A DNA stretch of 10,439 nt from Pavlovales sp. CCMP2436. Taxonomy: Eukaryota > Haptophyta > Pavlovophyceae > Pavlovales. A program made the translations under genes and the position numbers. The stretch is taken from positions 44,409-54,847 of the forward strand of contig MU631424.1 in the NCBI GenBank assembly GCA_026770615.1. The letters run 5' to 3'. Of the stretch, positions 1-7,124 are shown one piece after another (within the stretch, counting starts at the first letter, position 1; each line of letters starts with the position of its first letter). The notes under the pieces were generated by a model that saw only the letters and a list, made by a program, of their open reading frames with translations, was not told the DNA's origin and did not search any database.

Positions 1-405
1 ATTGGGCAGGGTGCCGACGCAGGCGACGGCTCGTGCATCATCAAGGAGTTCACACACGGCGGCGGCAAGCTCGAGCAGACCACCTTCACCAAGGGCGACA
101 CCGCGCTCGCGGTCAAGTGGTTTGACCGCCACGCTGCCGACCCCGAGGGCATGCATTTTGTCGAGGGGAACCCTGTGGCTGCCGGCAACGACTCCAACGC
201 CCGCTTTGTCCTCAACTCGACCGAGGTGCGCGCGGTCAACGTGAAGCTCAACATGGTCCCGCCCGTTGGTCGACCGCTTGTCGTCAGTCGGGCGCGCCGG
301 TCGGGCGTGCAGCCGCGCGCTCCCGAGGCGCCGACGATCTGGGAGCTCCCCGCAAAGCTCACGGCGAGATCCTCGCCACTCTGTGGTGATGGACGCTGCT
401 GGTGA
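1..405 (+). CDS. 3' end of an unidentified protein-coding gene
   Basis: Frame 1 is open from the first base to a TGA at 403-405, giving 134 residues that enter from outside the window. The stretch from about residue 10 to 87 looks like real protein: GC-rich third positions and a balanced composition (IIKEFTHGGGKLEQTTFTKG, then LAVKWFDRHAADPEG, then FVLNSTEVRAVNVKLNMVPP). There is one N-glycosylation sequon (NST). After the VPP the composition becomes Arg/Pro/Ala-rich and less convincing, so the true 3' end could be an intron donor near 265-275 rather than the TGA. I do not recognise the family and assign no function. The only in-frame ATG, at 151, is internal and should not be taken as the start. 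Confidence 0.45.
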   Translation: MGQGADAGDGSCIIKEFTHGGGKLEQTTFTKGDTALAVKWFDRHAADPEGMHFVEGNPVAAGNDSNARFVLNSTEVRAVNVKLNMVPPVGRPLVVSRARRSGVQPRAPEAPTIWELPAKLTARSSPLCGDGRCW

Positions 406-656
406 GCACCTTGCACGCGGCGCGAGTTCCGTCACGCACGTTGATTTAAGCTCCGCAGTACTCTCGCATATAATTTTAACACTTTTCATATGTAATTTTA
501 ATAGTGCAAGTAAGTTAACGGGATTTGAGTATCTCGGGAAATAAAAGTGGGAAGCCAATTTTTCAGTAATGTTCAGGAGATCCTGGCCACTTTTCGCGTT
601 TGGCTTCGTAAAACATTCTAAGATGGTCTTCCCCTGTCAGGGGGTGACCTGAGCCA
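406..656. other. Gene-free stretch after the first gene
   Basis: Base composition changes from GC-rich to AT-rich at about 440, which fits leaving a coding region. Short open frames here have no protein-like composition. I see no RNA gene, and no poly(A) signal clear enough to call. Confidence 0.4.
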
Positions 657-988
657 TAGCCGGGACGAAGGAGTAGACATTCCTGCGCGCTAAGTACCAA
701 TAGCTGTTGTCAAATAGAGCCCTTCTCGACGGTCGTAGCCCACCTCGTGTGCCTCTCGAGTGCATCTGGGGTCGACAACATGCTAAAGGTAACTAACATT
801 TCCGATTCTCAGCGCTCAGAAGCGATAAGAAAGACATGGTTTCCGATGGGGCACAGAGGAGTTGCCCCATTCACGAATCTGCATCTAACTCCTCTGTGCC
901 CAACCCGGTTTTTGAGTAACTCCGAAGGATCTTCACCGGACATTTTCGCAGTTTCCCCCGGACTGGCCACTAATTCGGATTTCGACCC
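657..988 (-). mobile_element. TIR element copy B1 (minus orientation, outer end lost)
   Basis: Read on the minus strand from 988, this copy starts with the 23-bp terminal repeat (966-988) found at the ends of the complete copy at 5701-6189. It continues through the same left-half sequence and then the same right-half sequence (the AACTAACATT..GATTCTCAGCG segment, and a segment that on the plus strand reads CCCACCTCGTGTGCCT) to about 657. There the similarity stops about 80 bp short of the expected outer TIR. It also lacks about 15 bp (a GCCCGATTGG-containing piece) that the other copies keep. No transposase-like frame is present, so it is a non-autonomous, truncated copy. Confidence 0.6.
849..901. 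repeat. Perfect 15-bp inverted repeat with 23-nt loop
   Basis: Bases 849-863 (GGGCACAGAGGAGTT) are the exact reverse complement of 887-901 (AACTCCTCTGTGCCC). The 23-nt loop contains the variant of the 29-bp unit seen in the TIR elements. It sits at the junction of the left-half and right-half sequences of copy B1. It is likely a structural part of the element rather than a terminator. Confidence 0.6.
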
Positions 989-989
989 C

Positions 990-1293
990 ACCGCCCCATT
1001 TACGAATCTGCAACTAACTCCGCGGCACCACGTCGGGAACCATGACTTTCTTTTCGCTTCCGAACGCTGAGAATCGAAAATGTTAGTTACATTAAGTACG
1101 TTGCTGACCCTAAAGGCACCTAAAAGGCACACGAGGTGGGCTCCAACGGTCGAGGAGGGATCTATTAGACATCAGAGCTATCGACACTTAGCGCGCAGGG
1201 GTGACCAATCGGGCAATGTCTACTTCTTCGTCCCGGCCACCACTTTTCCCCCTCCCCAGTGCGGAATCGCGCCACTAATTCGGATTTCGACCC
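990..1293 (+). mobile_element. TIR element copy B2 (right half with intact TIR)
   Basis: This segment matches the right half of the complete copy (about 5888-6189) over its whole length at high identity. It includes the inverted 29-bp unit at its start, the TTCGCTTCCGAACGCTGAGA segment, and the final 23-bp TIR at 1271-1293. It lies back to back with B1 and in the opposite orientation, so 657-1293 forms a large imperfect palindrome. Similar protein translations on the two strands here result from this palindrome and not from genes. Confidence 0.6.
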
Positions 1294-1546
1294 AGTTGCA
1301 CTAATTCAGTGACAGTGAGTGAGTAATTGTAATTCGCTCCGTCTCAGACTCAGAGCTTATGAGTGATAAATTACTTAGTTACTCGGTATGAATTGGTTTT
1401 GCTTAAAGTTCAACTTGCGTGGCGTCTTTGCGTGGCAATTGCACTGACAGTTTTCTAGGGCCGCCTGGAAGGTGGATTCGAATAAGTCCGCTGATTGTCA
1501 GACTTATTGCACAGTCGTAAGGCGCCATGCAACAAAGAACCCAGAG
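1294..1546. other. Intergenic, AT-rich, nothing recognised
   Basis: Between the outer TIR of the repeat element and the stop codon of the minus-strand barrel gene. It should contain the 3' UTR of that gene. I see no coding frame or RNA gene. Confidence 0.4.
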
Positions 1547-2412
1547 TTATGATTGCAGGCCCAGTTCGACCGCCACCATCGCGCACGCGAAGCACTTGCT
1601 CACGTCGAACACGTCTGTCCCGTCCTCGGTACGCGTGCGCAGCGAGCTCTCCATATCCACCCAGAAGGAGCTGCCATCCACCAGCAGCGCGCGCAGCGTC
1701 TCCTCGATATTCGCGGGGCCCAGGCCGCCTGCCGGAGAGGGAGTCGGGAGCGCGGCACGTGAGCAGGTGTGCCACTGCACTGACAAACAAACGCACGGGT
1801 GGGCGGCGAGCGCACAGGCTCCGGCGGAGAGGAACGCGTACCTGCAAACCCGCAGCGCACCCCGGCGAGCGGCGGCGGGAAGGGAGAGAGCACGCCTGTG
1901 CCCATCGACTCGTCAAAGAGTACGCTCACGTTTGGCGGCGTCCCTTTTGCGAGGATCGGGTCGAGCAGCGGCAGCGTCTGTGCGTTGCGCTGCAGGATGA
2001 ACTCGACCTCGGGCACCGCATTGATCACGGCGAGCAGCTTGGCGCTCGCGCCCGGCGCGGACACGAGGGACATGTCGACCCCGTTGATGGCGGTCGCGTT
2101 TATCTGGACGCGCGCAAAGCCGAGCCCGCGCAGCTCCTGGAGGAAGGTGGCGTCCTCGCGCAGGACCTCGTCCACCCGCGTGGAGCACAGGTGCGCAGCG
2201 AGGCGCACCGGCGCCTCTCCGGACGCGCGCCTGGCCGCCGCGAGCCGCTCCACCCAGGCGGGCGAGGCGTAGCGCGGCTCGCCCTGCTTGTCGGGCCGGA
2301 AGATCACGCCCCACTCGAGCCAGCCGTACTGCCGCGAGAGCGCAACGAGCATCCGCGGGTCGACGCTGTCGTCTGCGCCGCAGAACCCCATCACGCGGAG
2401 CTGCCCGTTCAT
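1547..2412 (-). CDS. Phosphoribosylanthranilate isomerase-like TIM-barrel protein, two exons
   Basis: Exon 1 is 2412-1842 and exon 2 is 1728-1547, giving 250 residues. Joining at the GTACGC donor and GGCAG acceptor restores the phosphate-binding motif FAGGLGPANI (residues 189-198), and no frame is lost. Alternating strand/helix pattern fits an eight-stranded barrel: strand 1 RVMGFCG (6-12), strand 2 LEWGVIF (32-38), strand 4 ARVQIN (100-105), strand 5 EFILQRN (137-143), strand 6 VSVLFDESMGTG (162-173), strand 8 FWVDMESS (212-219). In TrpF the general acid/base pair is a Cys in strand 1 (the KxCG motif) and an Asp in LLD..GGTG. Cys11 before Gly12 and Asp167 before GTG occupy matching positions, so the enzyme could be active. 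Length is slightly above the usual ~200 residues. The rest of the sequence, such as WGVIFRPDKQGEPRY, is unlike ordinary TrpF, so it may be a distinct paralogue with another sugar-phosphate substrate. The start is the first ATG at the point where protein-like sequence begins; a CAG just before it could instead be an acceptor for an upstream exon. No clear plastid-targeting leader precedes the barrel. Confidence 0.75.
1729..1841 (-). other. Intron (113 nt) of the TrpF-like gene
   Basis: On the minus strand it begins GTACGCG and ends CCGGCAG. It is phase 1, splitting the first Gly codon of the GGLGP motif. Reading through it without splicing destroys the phosphate-binding motif, which is strong evidence for splicing. 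Confidence 0.8.
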
Positions 2413-2759
2413 CTGACAGCTCGCAGTGCTATTGTACAAGACCCCTCCCCCTGCCCTGGGCGACAACCTAAGCGAAAGAGGCGGCCGGTTGGCACCGGTG
2501 TTGTTCAGTAGACCGCACACAGGCAGTACTATGCACATCTAATTACAGTCTGCTAGCCCGTCGGGGCGACGGCCGCATCACAGCCCACGTGCCCTCCTTG
2601 GGCCGTGTTTGTCTCGACCCTTCTAAGGGCCGCCCCTCGCCCCGCCTCCTTCCTGTGCACTCGCCCGACGCCCAGAGGCTTCACCGCCGATTTAAAAACT
2701 GGAATGACCTGCTCTCCCCGTGGCAGCGAACCCACCCAGCTCGCCGGCTCCTCGCAACC
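2413..2759. promoter_or_regulatory. Divergent intergenic promoter region
   Basis: This 347-bp interval separates the starts of the minus-strand barrel gene and the plus-strand secreted-protein gene, so both promoters must lie here. For the plus-strand gene there is a TATA-like TTTAAAAA at 2691-2698, 69 bp upstream of its ATG. I see no equally clear element for the minus-strand gene. Confidence 0.4.
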
Positions 2760-3410
2760 ATGCAGGCCCGCCTCGTGCTGCTGCTCGCGCTCGGGCTGGC
2801 GGTGGCCGCGTTCGCGGCGGACGAGGAGGATCCAGTCTCTGTCGCGCCCGCCTCCGATGCCGAGGCGCCCGTGTCCGAGGAGGAGGCTCCCCGCGATGGG
2901 TACACCGGCCGCCCGATCGACGGCGCCCCGCGCTTCGAGAAGCAGGCGGCCAGCAGCGACCGCGCCTCGATGCAGTGGATCGTGACGAAGACCATGCAGC
3001 GCGAACTCTCCGCGCTGGGCTACACGCGCATCGAGATCGACTCGATCGACGCCCGGCGCGCGGTCGAGGTCATCAAGCTCAAGATCCGCCGTCCGAGCCG
3101 CGGCATGCCCGCCCGCTGGCGTAAGGACTGCGCCACTGGTCCGTTCGGTGCCGTGCGCGCGTGCGCCAAAGATATCGTCTCGCGCGTCCCACCGGCTATC
3201 CTCTACGGTCTCCTCGCCGTCGTCAGCGCCGGCCTGGCCGCCCAGGCCATCCCGTCCGGAGGCCTCTCGCCGCGCGGTCGCCGCCCGATAATTGGCTTCG
3301 TGGGGGATGACGACGTCTTCGTCCGTGCGCCCAACCGGCTATGGCTCGACGTCCAGATTGACCGCGTGGAGTGGTGGATCAAGAACCGGAAGCGGGCCAG
3401 CAAGAACTGA
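2760..3410 (+). CDS. Secreted or ER single-pass membrane protein of unknown function
   Basis: Single-exon frame of 216 residues. The ATG at 2760, in the context GCAACCATGC, is chosen because it begins a textbook signal peptide: MQARLV followed by a Leu/Ala-rich core and a likely cleavage site at AFA-A or FAA-D (residues 17-21). An upstream in-frame ATG at 2589 would bury it. The mature protein has an acidic, Pro/Ala-rich linker (21-46) and a probable folded segment (about 68-112: MQWIVTKTMQRELSALGY then TRIEIDSIDARRAVEVIKLK). Two cysteines (C124, C135) follow, then a hydrophobic segment (about 143-165, VPPAILYGLLAVVSAGLAAQ) that could be a membrane helix, and a basic C-terminus WWIKNRKRASKN. 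The end is not a canonical KKXX signal. The topology suggested is a short lumenal or extracellular domain, one helix, and about 50 residues on the other side. I do not recognise the family. A GTAAGG inside the frame at 3121 could be a donor, but no good acceptor requires it. Confidence 0.65.
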   Translation: MQARLVLLLALGLAVAAFAADEEDPVSVAPASDAEAPVSEEEAPRDGYTGRPIDGAPRFEKQAASSDRASMQWIVTKTMQRELSALGYTRIEIDSIDARRAVEVIKLKIRRPSRGMPARWRKDCATGPFGAVRACAKDIVSRVPPAILYGLLAVVSAGLAAQAIPSGGLSPRGRRPIIGFVGDDDVFVRAPNRLWLDVQIDRVEWWIKNRKRASKN

Positions 3411-4129
3411 GCGCGGCCATTCCGCCGGATAATGGAGAGGGGGGGGGGCACGTTACAATCCGGCACGTTTGTACACACAGCCCGGCGATCAGATTGGCAC
3501 TATAGCTGAACTTACCGGCTTATTACGTGAAATCTACGCGAAACTACTAGAAGTATATGTTGCACACGCGGTATTACCGTGTTATTGTCAGTTATTGTTA
3601 ATAAACTTAATTAAATATAATTACCCAATTATAAGAAGCCGGAAATTAAGACTGACGAAACCAAAACGGCGAGCGGAGAGGGGAGGTGAGAGCAAGGGTG
3701 TGGGCGTGGTGGAGATGGGAACTGTGGCAGCGGCAGCCGCAGCACCTCGAGAGAAGGAGGTACGGCAAGCTGTGGTGGAAGTCGAACGTGGGCGGCTGGG
3801 ACGACGACGACAGCGGCACATGGAAGGCGGCGGCGGCGGCGACAATGTGGCAAGGGCATCGGCGTGTCCGGCAACTTAACGATGTACTTTTTTCAGTGGT
3901 GGTCACGAAGCTCAGGCGCAGCTGAAGACCTGCTGGAACGGCGGATTCACTTGCGAAAGTGACGTCGTTATGAACCGACGACGATGAGAGGACTCGAGCG
4001 GAATAAAGTATATGAAATAACATTTACTAATATAATAAGATGAAGCACAATAAATATATAATTATTTGCATTGCCGCTTGCGCAACGCCGGTGGCAGTGA
4101 CGGGCATGAGTATGATCCCACCCCACACA
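3411..4129. other. Intergenic region: AT-rich block then purine/GGC-rich block
   Basis: It contains a G9-type homopolymer near 3440, an AT-rich block (about 3520-3650), and a strand-biased purine-rich block with GGC runs (about 3660-3850). Open frames here are low-complexity in every frame and I do not call them genes. The 3' UTR of the secreted-protein gene is presumably at the start. Confidence 0.4.
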
Positions 4130-4266
4130 GGTCAAAATCCGAGTTTCTAGCCAGGTGCCAGTCCGGAGGGAATTGCGAAAAAAACCGGTGAAAATCCTTC
4201 AGAGTAACTCACAAACGGGGTTGGGTGCAGAAGACTGAGGAATTAGTTGCAGATTCGTGAATGGGC
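4130..4266 (+). mobile_element. Eroded left half of the TIR element (copy C)
   Basis: It starts with a degenerate TIR (GTCAAAATCCGAGTTTCTAG). It then follows the left half of the other copies in order: GCCAGTCCGGAGGGAA, AAAACCGGTGAAAATCCTTC, ACGGGGTTGGGTGCAGA, and one 29-bp-type unit ending AGATTCGTGAATGGG. The right half is absent. It resembles the left half of B1 more than that of the complete copy A, which lacks the GGGTTGGG piece. It is a dead fragment. Confidence 0.5.
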
Positions 4267-5700
4267 CATCGTATCTGCCAGTTAGCGTGCAGATCTGACT
4301 GATGTTCACCCAGCACTACGCTCGGATCGCGATGCGTTCGCTTCTCGCCAACTCACTCCGCCTCCAATCTTTCTTGCCCGGGGCCTTGGCCTTTAGCTGC
4401 CAAGCAACATACCATCTATCGTTTGACATTGCCCGGCGGCAGGTGGCAGCCCACCCGGTATCGGCGAAATCTGAGGCCTAGCCGCTAGCGCGCACTCAGC
4501 GCAGCTGTGTATTTTAGGCCGCGGCGGACAGGGCACACGCACCTAAATGGACGTGAGCGTTGTGTGTGTGGGGGGAGGGGAGGGGGGAAACCTGTGGCAA
4601 TTGCTACGAGTTCACCACCAACCTCACCTCTACCACCATCATCCCTGCTGCCAGGACTAACGTCTGACGTCGACCAAGTCAGTGAGTGAACAACACCTGT
4701 TGAACCATGCTGAGCCGCTATATATATATACGCGGCACGAGGCCATGCGCAGCTGCTGCTCGCGCGCTTGAGCGCGCTGGCCCCGATCGCTGCCCAGCGT
4801 GGGAACACGACAACCAGCAACCAGCAGATCATCTCACTAAACGCCCTTGCCCGGGCACACTACCGGAGATCCATCGGCACGCGCGGTGGCGCCCAAGCCA
4901 GCGCAGCCGACTAAGGCACGCAGCAGGCAATGGGCGACGCAGCGCTCAGACCAGCGCAACATTCAGAACAGTCAGACGCCAGCTTGAATCCCTATCATAA
5001 ATATATTAGATACCTTCAAATCCTCGGTCAACTCATCGGTCAGCACTTAGTCATATTTGACAGATCTTCGGTCAGTGACTGGCGAAGAAACAACTCAAAT
5101 AAATACAACTGCCATGTTAGTTAGTAAGTTACTAGTTAGTTACCCCCAACTCTCGGCTCGTGCGCAGCGCGCCTACGCACCTGGCGCTCGCGGCCTACGC
5201 GCTCGCGGCCTACGTGCTCGCGGAGGTTGTCAATTTCGAAGACGGATAAGCAGGGTTCGCTCTCTGGGTGACTTGGGCGTGCGCCTCCGCCTCCCGCAGT
5301 AGGCGCTGCGCCATTCGATGCCCACGATGATCGTCAACTCGGCCCTGCCTCAAAGTCCCCAGCCCCACCCTAATTTTACCGAACCGAACCTAGTGCACAT
5401 AATATGGCACTCATGAACAATTCTTTCTTACTCCTTAGAGGCACTGCACCCGGCAAGTAGCCATATTAACTGAGTAAGCTATATAGGTGTTATCGATGCA
5501 AGGATGTGTATCTGCGAGCTGTGAAACTTACCAGAATCGGAAGCAGCTGATCTGCTTCCGGTGCAGGTGAAGGTGGCGCCGCAGGCGATTTTCGGGGGAG
5601 CAAATACGGGCAAAATACAAATTATAAGCACGCTGGACTCTGCCCGCGGAGTTTCGTCGTCCCGATCCGACCCTATTATAGCCGTCGGTCAATGTGCATC
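4267..5700. other. Intergenic stretch without a convincing gene
   Basis: Composition is mixed. It holds a G-rich run near 4570-4588, a TATATATATA run at about 4720-4731 and a 15-bp tandem repeat at 5175-5222. Open frames of 60-115 codons occur on both strands but are low-complexity or start in repeats. I found no splice-connected exons I could defend, and no tRNA. Confidence 0.35.
5175..5222 (+). repeat. Short 15-bp tandem repeat
   Basis: The unit GCGCTCGCGGCCTAC (small variations) occurs about three times in a row. In one frame it reads as repeats of ALAAY, inside a 36-codon open frame that has no ATG and ends in TAA. It could be a fragment of a dead gene or a simple GC-rich minisatellite. 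Confidence 0.5.
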
Positions 5701-6189
5701 GGGTCAAAATCCGAATTAGTGGCCAGTCCGGGGGGAAAATCGAAAAAGTCCGATGAGAATCCTCCGGAGCAAGTCAGGAACCGGAGGAGGTGCCGCGGAG
5801 TTAGTTGCAGATTCGTGAATGGGGCGGAGTTAGTTGCAGATTCGTGAATGGGGCGGAGGTAGTTGCAGATTCGTGAATGGAGCGGTGCCCCATTCTCGAA
5901 TCTGCAACTATCTCCGCGGCATCACGTCGGGAACCATGACTTTCTTTTCGTTTCCGAACGCTGAGTATCGTAAATGTTAGTTACACGAAGTATCTGTTGT
6001 CGACCCTAAAGGCACCTCAAAGGCACACGAGGTGGGCTCCGACCGTCGAGTAGGGCTCTATTCGAAATCAGAGCTATCGACACTTAGCGCACAGGGGTGA
6101 CTAACCGGGCAATGTCTACGTCTTCGTCCCGGCCACCACTTTTCCCCCTCCCCAGTGCGGAATCGCGCCACTAATTCGGATTTCGACCC
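5701..6189 (+). mobile_element. Complete non-autonomous TIR element (copy A, 489 bp)
   Basis: The ends are inverted repeats of 23 bp (5701-5723 and 6167-6189) with 22 of 23 matching. The tip is GGGTC. The same 4 bp, CATC, lie immediately outside both ends (5697-5700 and 6190-6193), a candidate target-site duplication. The interior has a left half, an array of 29-bp units, and a right half that is shared with copies B1 and B2. No open frame resembles a transposase, so the element would need proteins supplied elsewhere (MITE-like). The superfamily cannot be fixed from tip and TSD alone. High similarity to B2 shows it is a family in this genome. Confidence 0.65.
5796..5916. repeat. Array of 29-bp units: three direct, one inverted
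   Basis: Units at 5796-5824, 5825-5853 and 5854-5882 each read CGGAG(T/G)TAGTTGCAGATTC.. and end GTGAATGG.G, nearly identical. After 5 bp, 5888-5916 carries the same unit in inverse orientation (CCCCATTCTCGAATCTGCAA..). The array can fold into a hairpin and forms the centre of the TIR element. Single units recur at about 4240-4265 and in 860-890 and 990-1025. There are no unique spacers between units. Confidence 0.75.
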
Positions 6190-6493
6190 CATCGGCCAGC
6201 GATTTTTGATTTTTCGCCAAAGTTCGGTCAGAGCTGGAGATCCTCGGTCATGACCGGTCGATGAAGGTGATCTAAAAACCATAGCGGGGCGGGGAGTGAG
6301 CGCAGCCGCGCACCGGTCGCCGGCGCCACTCCGACTCGTCGACTATTGCTCCTCGAGAGCTTGGTGCCGCCAGTTTTAGTTAGTACTCACTAAGAGAGTA
6401 GGACCTGCACCAGGCACTAGCAAACCGGCCAGCCGAACGGGAGCTTGCCTCGTGTACCCCCCCCCTCCCCCCAAATTCCGCCAGGCGCCGCGA
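6190..6493. other. Intergenic, includes 3' UTR of ELOF1
   Basis: About 300 bp between the TIR element and the ELOF1 stop codon. It contains a C-rich run (about 6459-6474) and no convincing gene. The 3' UTR of the minus-strand ELOF1 gene is expected in its right part. Confidence 0.4.
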
Positions 6494-7026
6494 TCATTCC
6501 CCGTCCTCGTCCCCGCCTTCCCGCCAGTCGTCATCAGGCTCCTGGGCGTGCTTCTCCTGGTCATAGCCATCATCGTCCTCATTGCCGCCGCGTCGGAGAC
6601 TTGCGCCGAGCCCGTCCTCGTCGTCATCGCTGCCCGCGTTGGGCCCGTTGTTCACCGCGTCGCACTCGTCGACCCACTCCGCGTACACGTCGACAGGCTG
6701 CGTGAGCTTGTGCGAGTTGGTCGTGTAGTTGGCCGAGCAAATGTTGCACTTGATCTCAGCGAAGCTGCGATCCTTGTCGATCTTCACGTCGCACGTCTTC
6801 TCGTGCCCACAGAAGGGGCAGTCGAAGCAGAGCGCGAGCTTAGGCGGCTTCTTCTTGGGCGGCGGCTTGGCCGAGCTCTTTTTCTTGCCCCTGCGGTTCC
6901 GAAATGGGGAGGGTGGGCGGCGTGAGTAGGCTGACGGGGGGTGGGCGTGCAGGCCGACGGGAGGGTGTCGGCCCCGGGCGAGCAGGCCGACGCGAGGCGC
7001 TCGGCGCGAAAACGGGGCGCTGACAT
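6494..7026 (-). CDS. ELOF1: Transcription elongation factor 1 homologue (ELOF1/Elf1)
   Basis: A small zinc-ribbon protein that rides on RNA polymerase II; in yeast and animals it supports elongation through chromatin and transcription-coupled repair. Proposed model: exon 1 supplies AT (7026-7025) and exon 2 (6890-6494) supplies the G and 131 further codons, giving 132 residues. Visible features are the basic N-terminus GKKKSSAKPPPKKK, the zinc cysteines C25-P-F-C28 and C49-N-I-C52, and the conserved end of the fold QPVDVYAEWVDECDAVN (65-81). After this comes an acidic Asp/Glu/Gly-rich tail of about 50 residues, a feature seen in some fungal and plant Elf1 proteins but not in the ~83-residue human protein. 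The family almost always begins MGK(R/K)KS. Here GKKKS directly follows a CCGCAG acceptor in phase 2, so an AT|G split start fits. The alternative is an unspliced start at 7042, adding a 50-residue Arg/Pro-rich N-terminus. The family call is firm; the exact start is not. Confidence 0.88.
6891..7024 (-). other. Proposed intron splitting the ELOF1 start codon
   Basis: 134 nt on the minus strand, from GTCAGCG to GGAACCGCAG. Removing it joins AT to G and produces MGKKKSS. The donor is weak (GTCAGC rather than GTRAGT). The frame is open through the interval, so splicing is inferred from the family N-terminus, not forced by a stop codon. Confidence 0.5.
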
Positions 7027-7124
7027 CGCTGTTCGAGCGCATAACTTTAAAAAACCGCGTGACTTGGTGAGGCCCACGCGCTGTGATCGCCGCTCTCAAC
7101 GCCGTCGCGCGCGGCAAACGGGGG
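7025..7124. promoter_or_regulatory. Compact bidirectional promoter between ELOF1 and the TPR gene
   Basis: Only about 100 bp separate the two start codons. The interval contains a TTTAAA at 7046-7051, followed by three further A, which is self-complementary. It lies 79 bp upstream of the TPR ATG, similar to the TTTAAA 69 bp upstream of the ATG at 2760. For ELOF1 it would lie only about 20 bp from the proposed ATG, leaving little room for a 5' UTR. Confidence 0.4.

Noticed and set aside
747..1132. Two open frames on opposite strands with similar protein sequences
   Set aside because: They are similar because the DNA is an inverted repeat. The same sequence in copy A is full of stops and lacks a conserved frame, so this is repeat DNA and not a gene pair.
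1495..2511. A 338-codon open frame on the plus strand
   Set aside because: It lies antisense to the TrpF-like gene. Its product is Arg/Pro/His-rich with no domain pattern, typical of a shadow frame opposite GC-rich coding sequence.
2589..2759. N-terminal extension of the secreted protein from the ATG at 2589
   Set aside because: It would place the signal peptide 57 residues inside the protein and translate through the TTTAAAAA promoter element.
3469..3925. Overlapping open frames in the purine-rich block
   Set aside because: Composition is low-complexity in all frames (Arg/Gly/Glu on one strand, Pro/Ser/Leu on the other), with no start context and no recognisable domain.
5796..5916. CRISPR-like array of 29-bp repeats
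   Set aside because: There are no spacers between the units, one unit is inverted, units lie within a TIR element, and the genome is eukaryotic.
5701..6282. Possible transposase gene within the TIR element
   Set aside because: The longest frames are under 80 codons and lack any transposase motif; they also span the repeat boundary.
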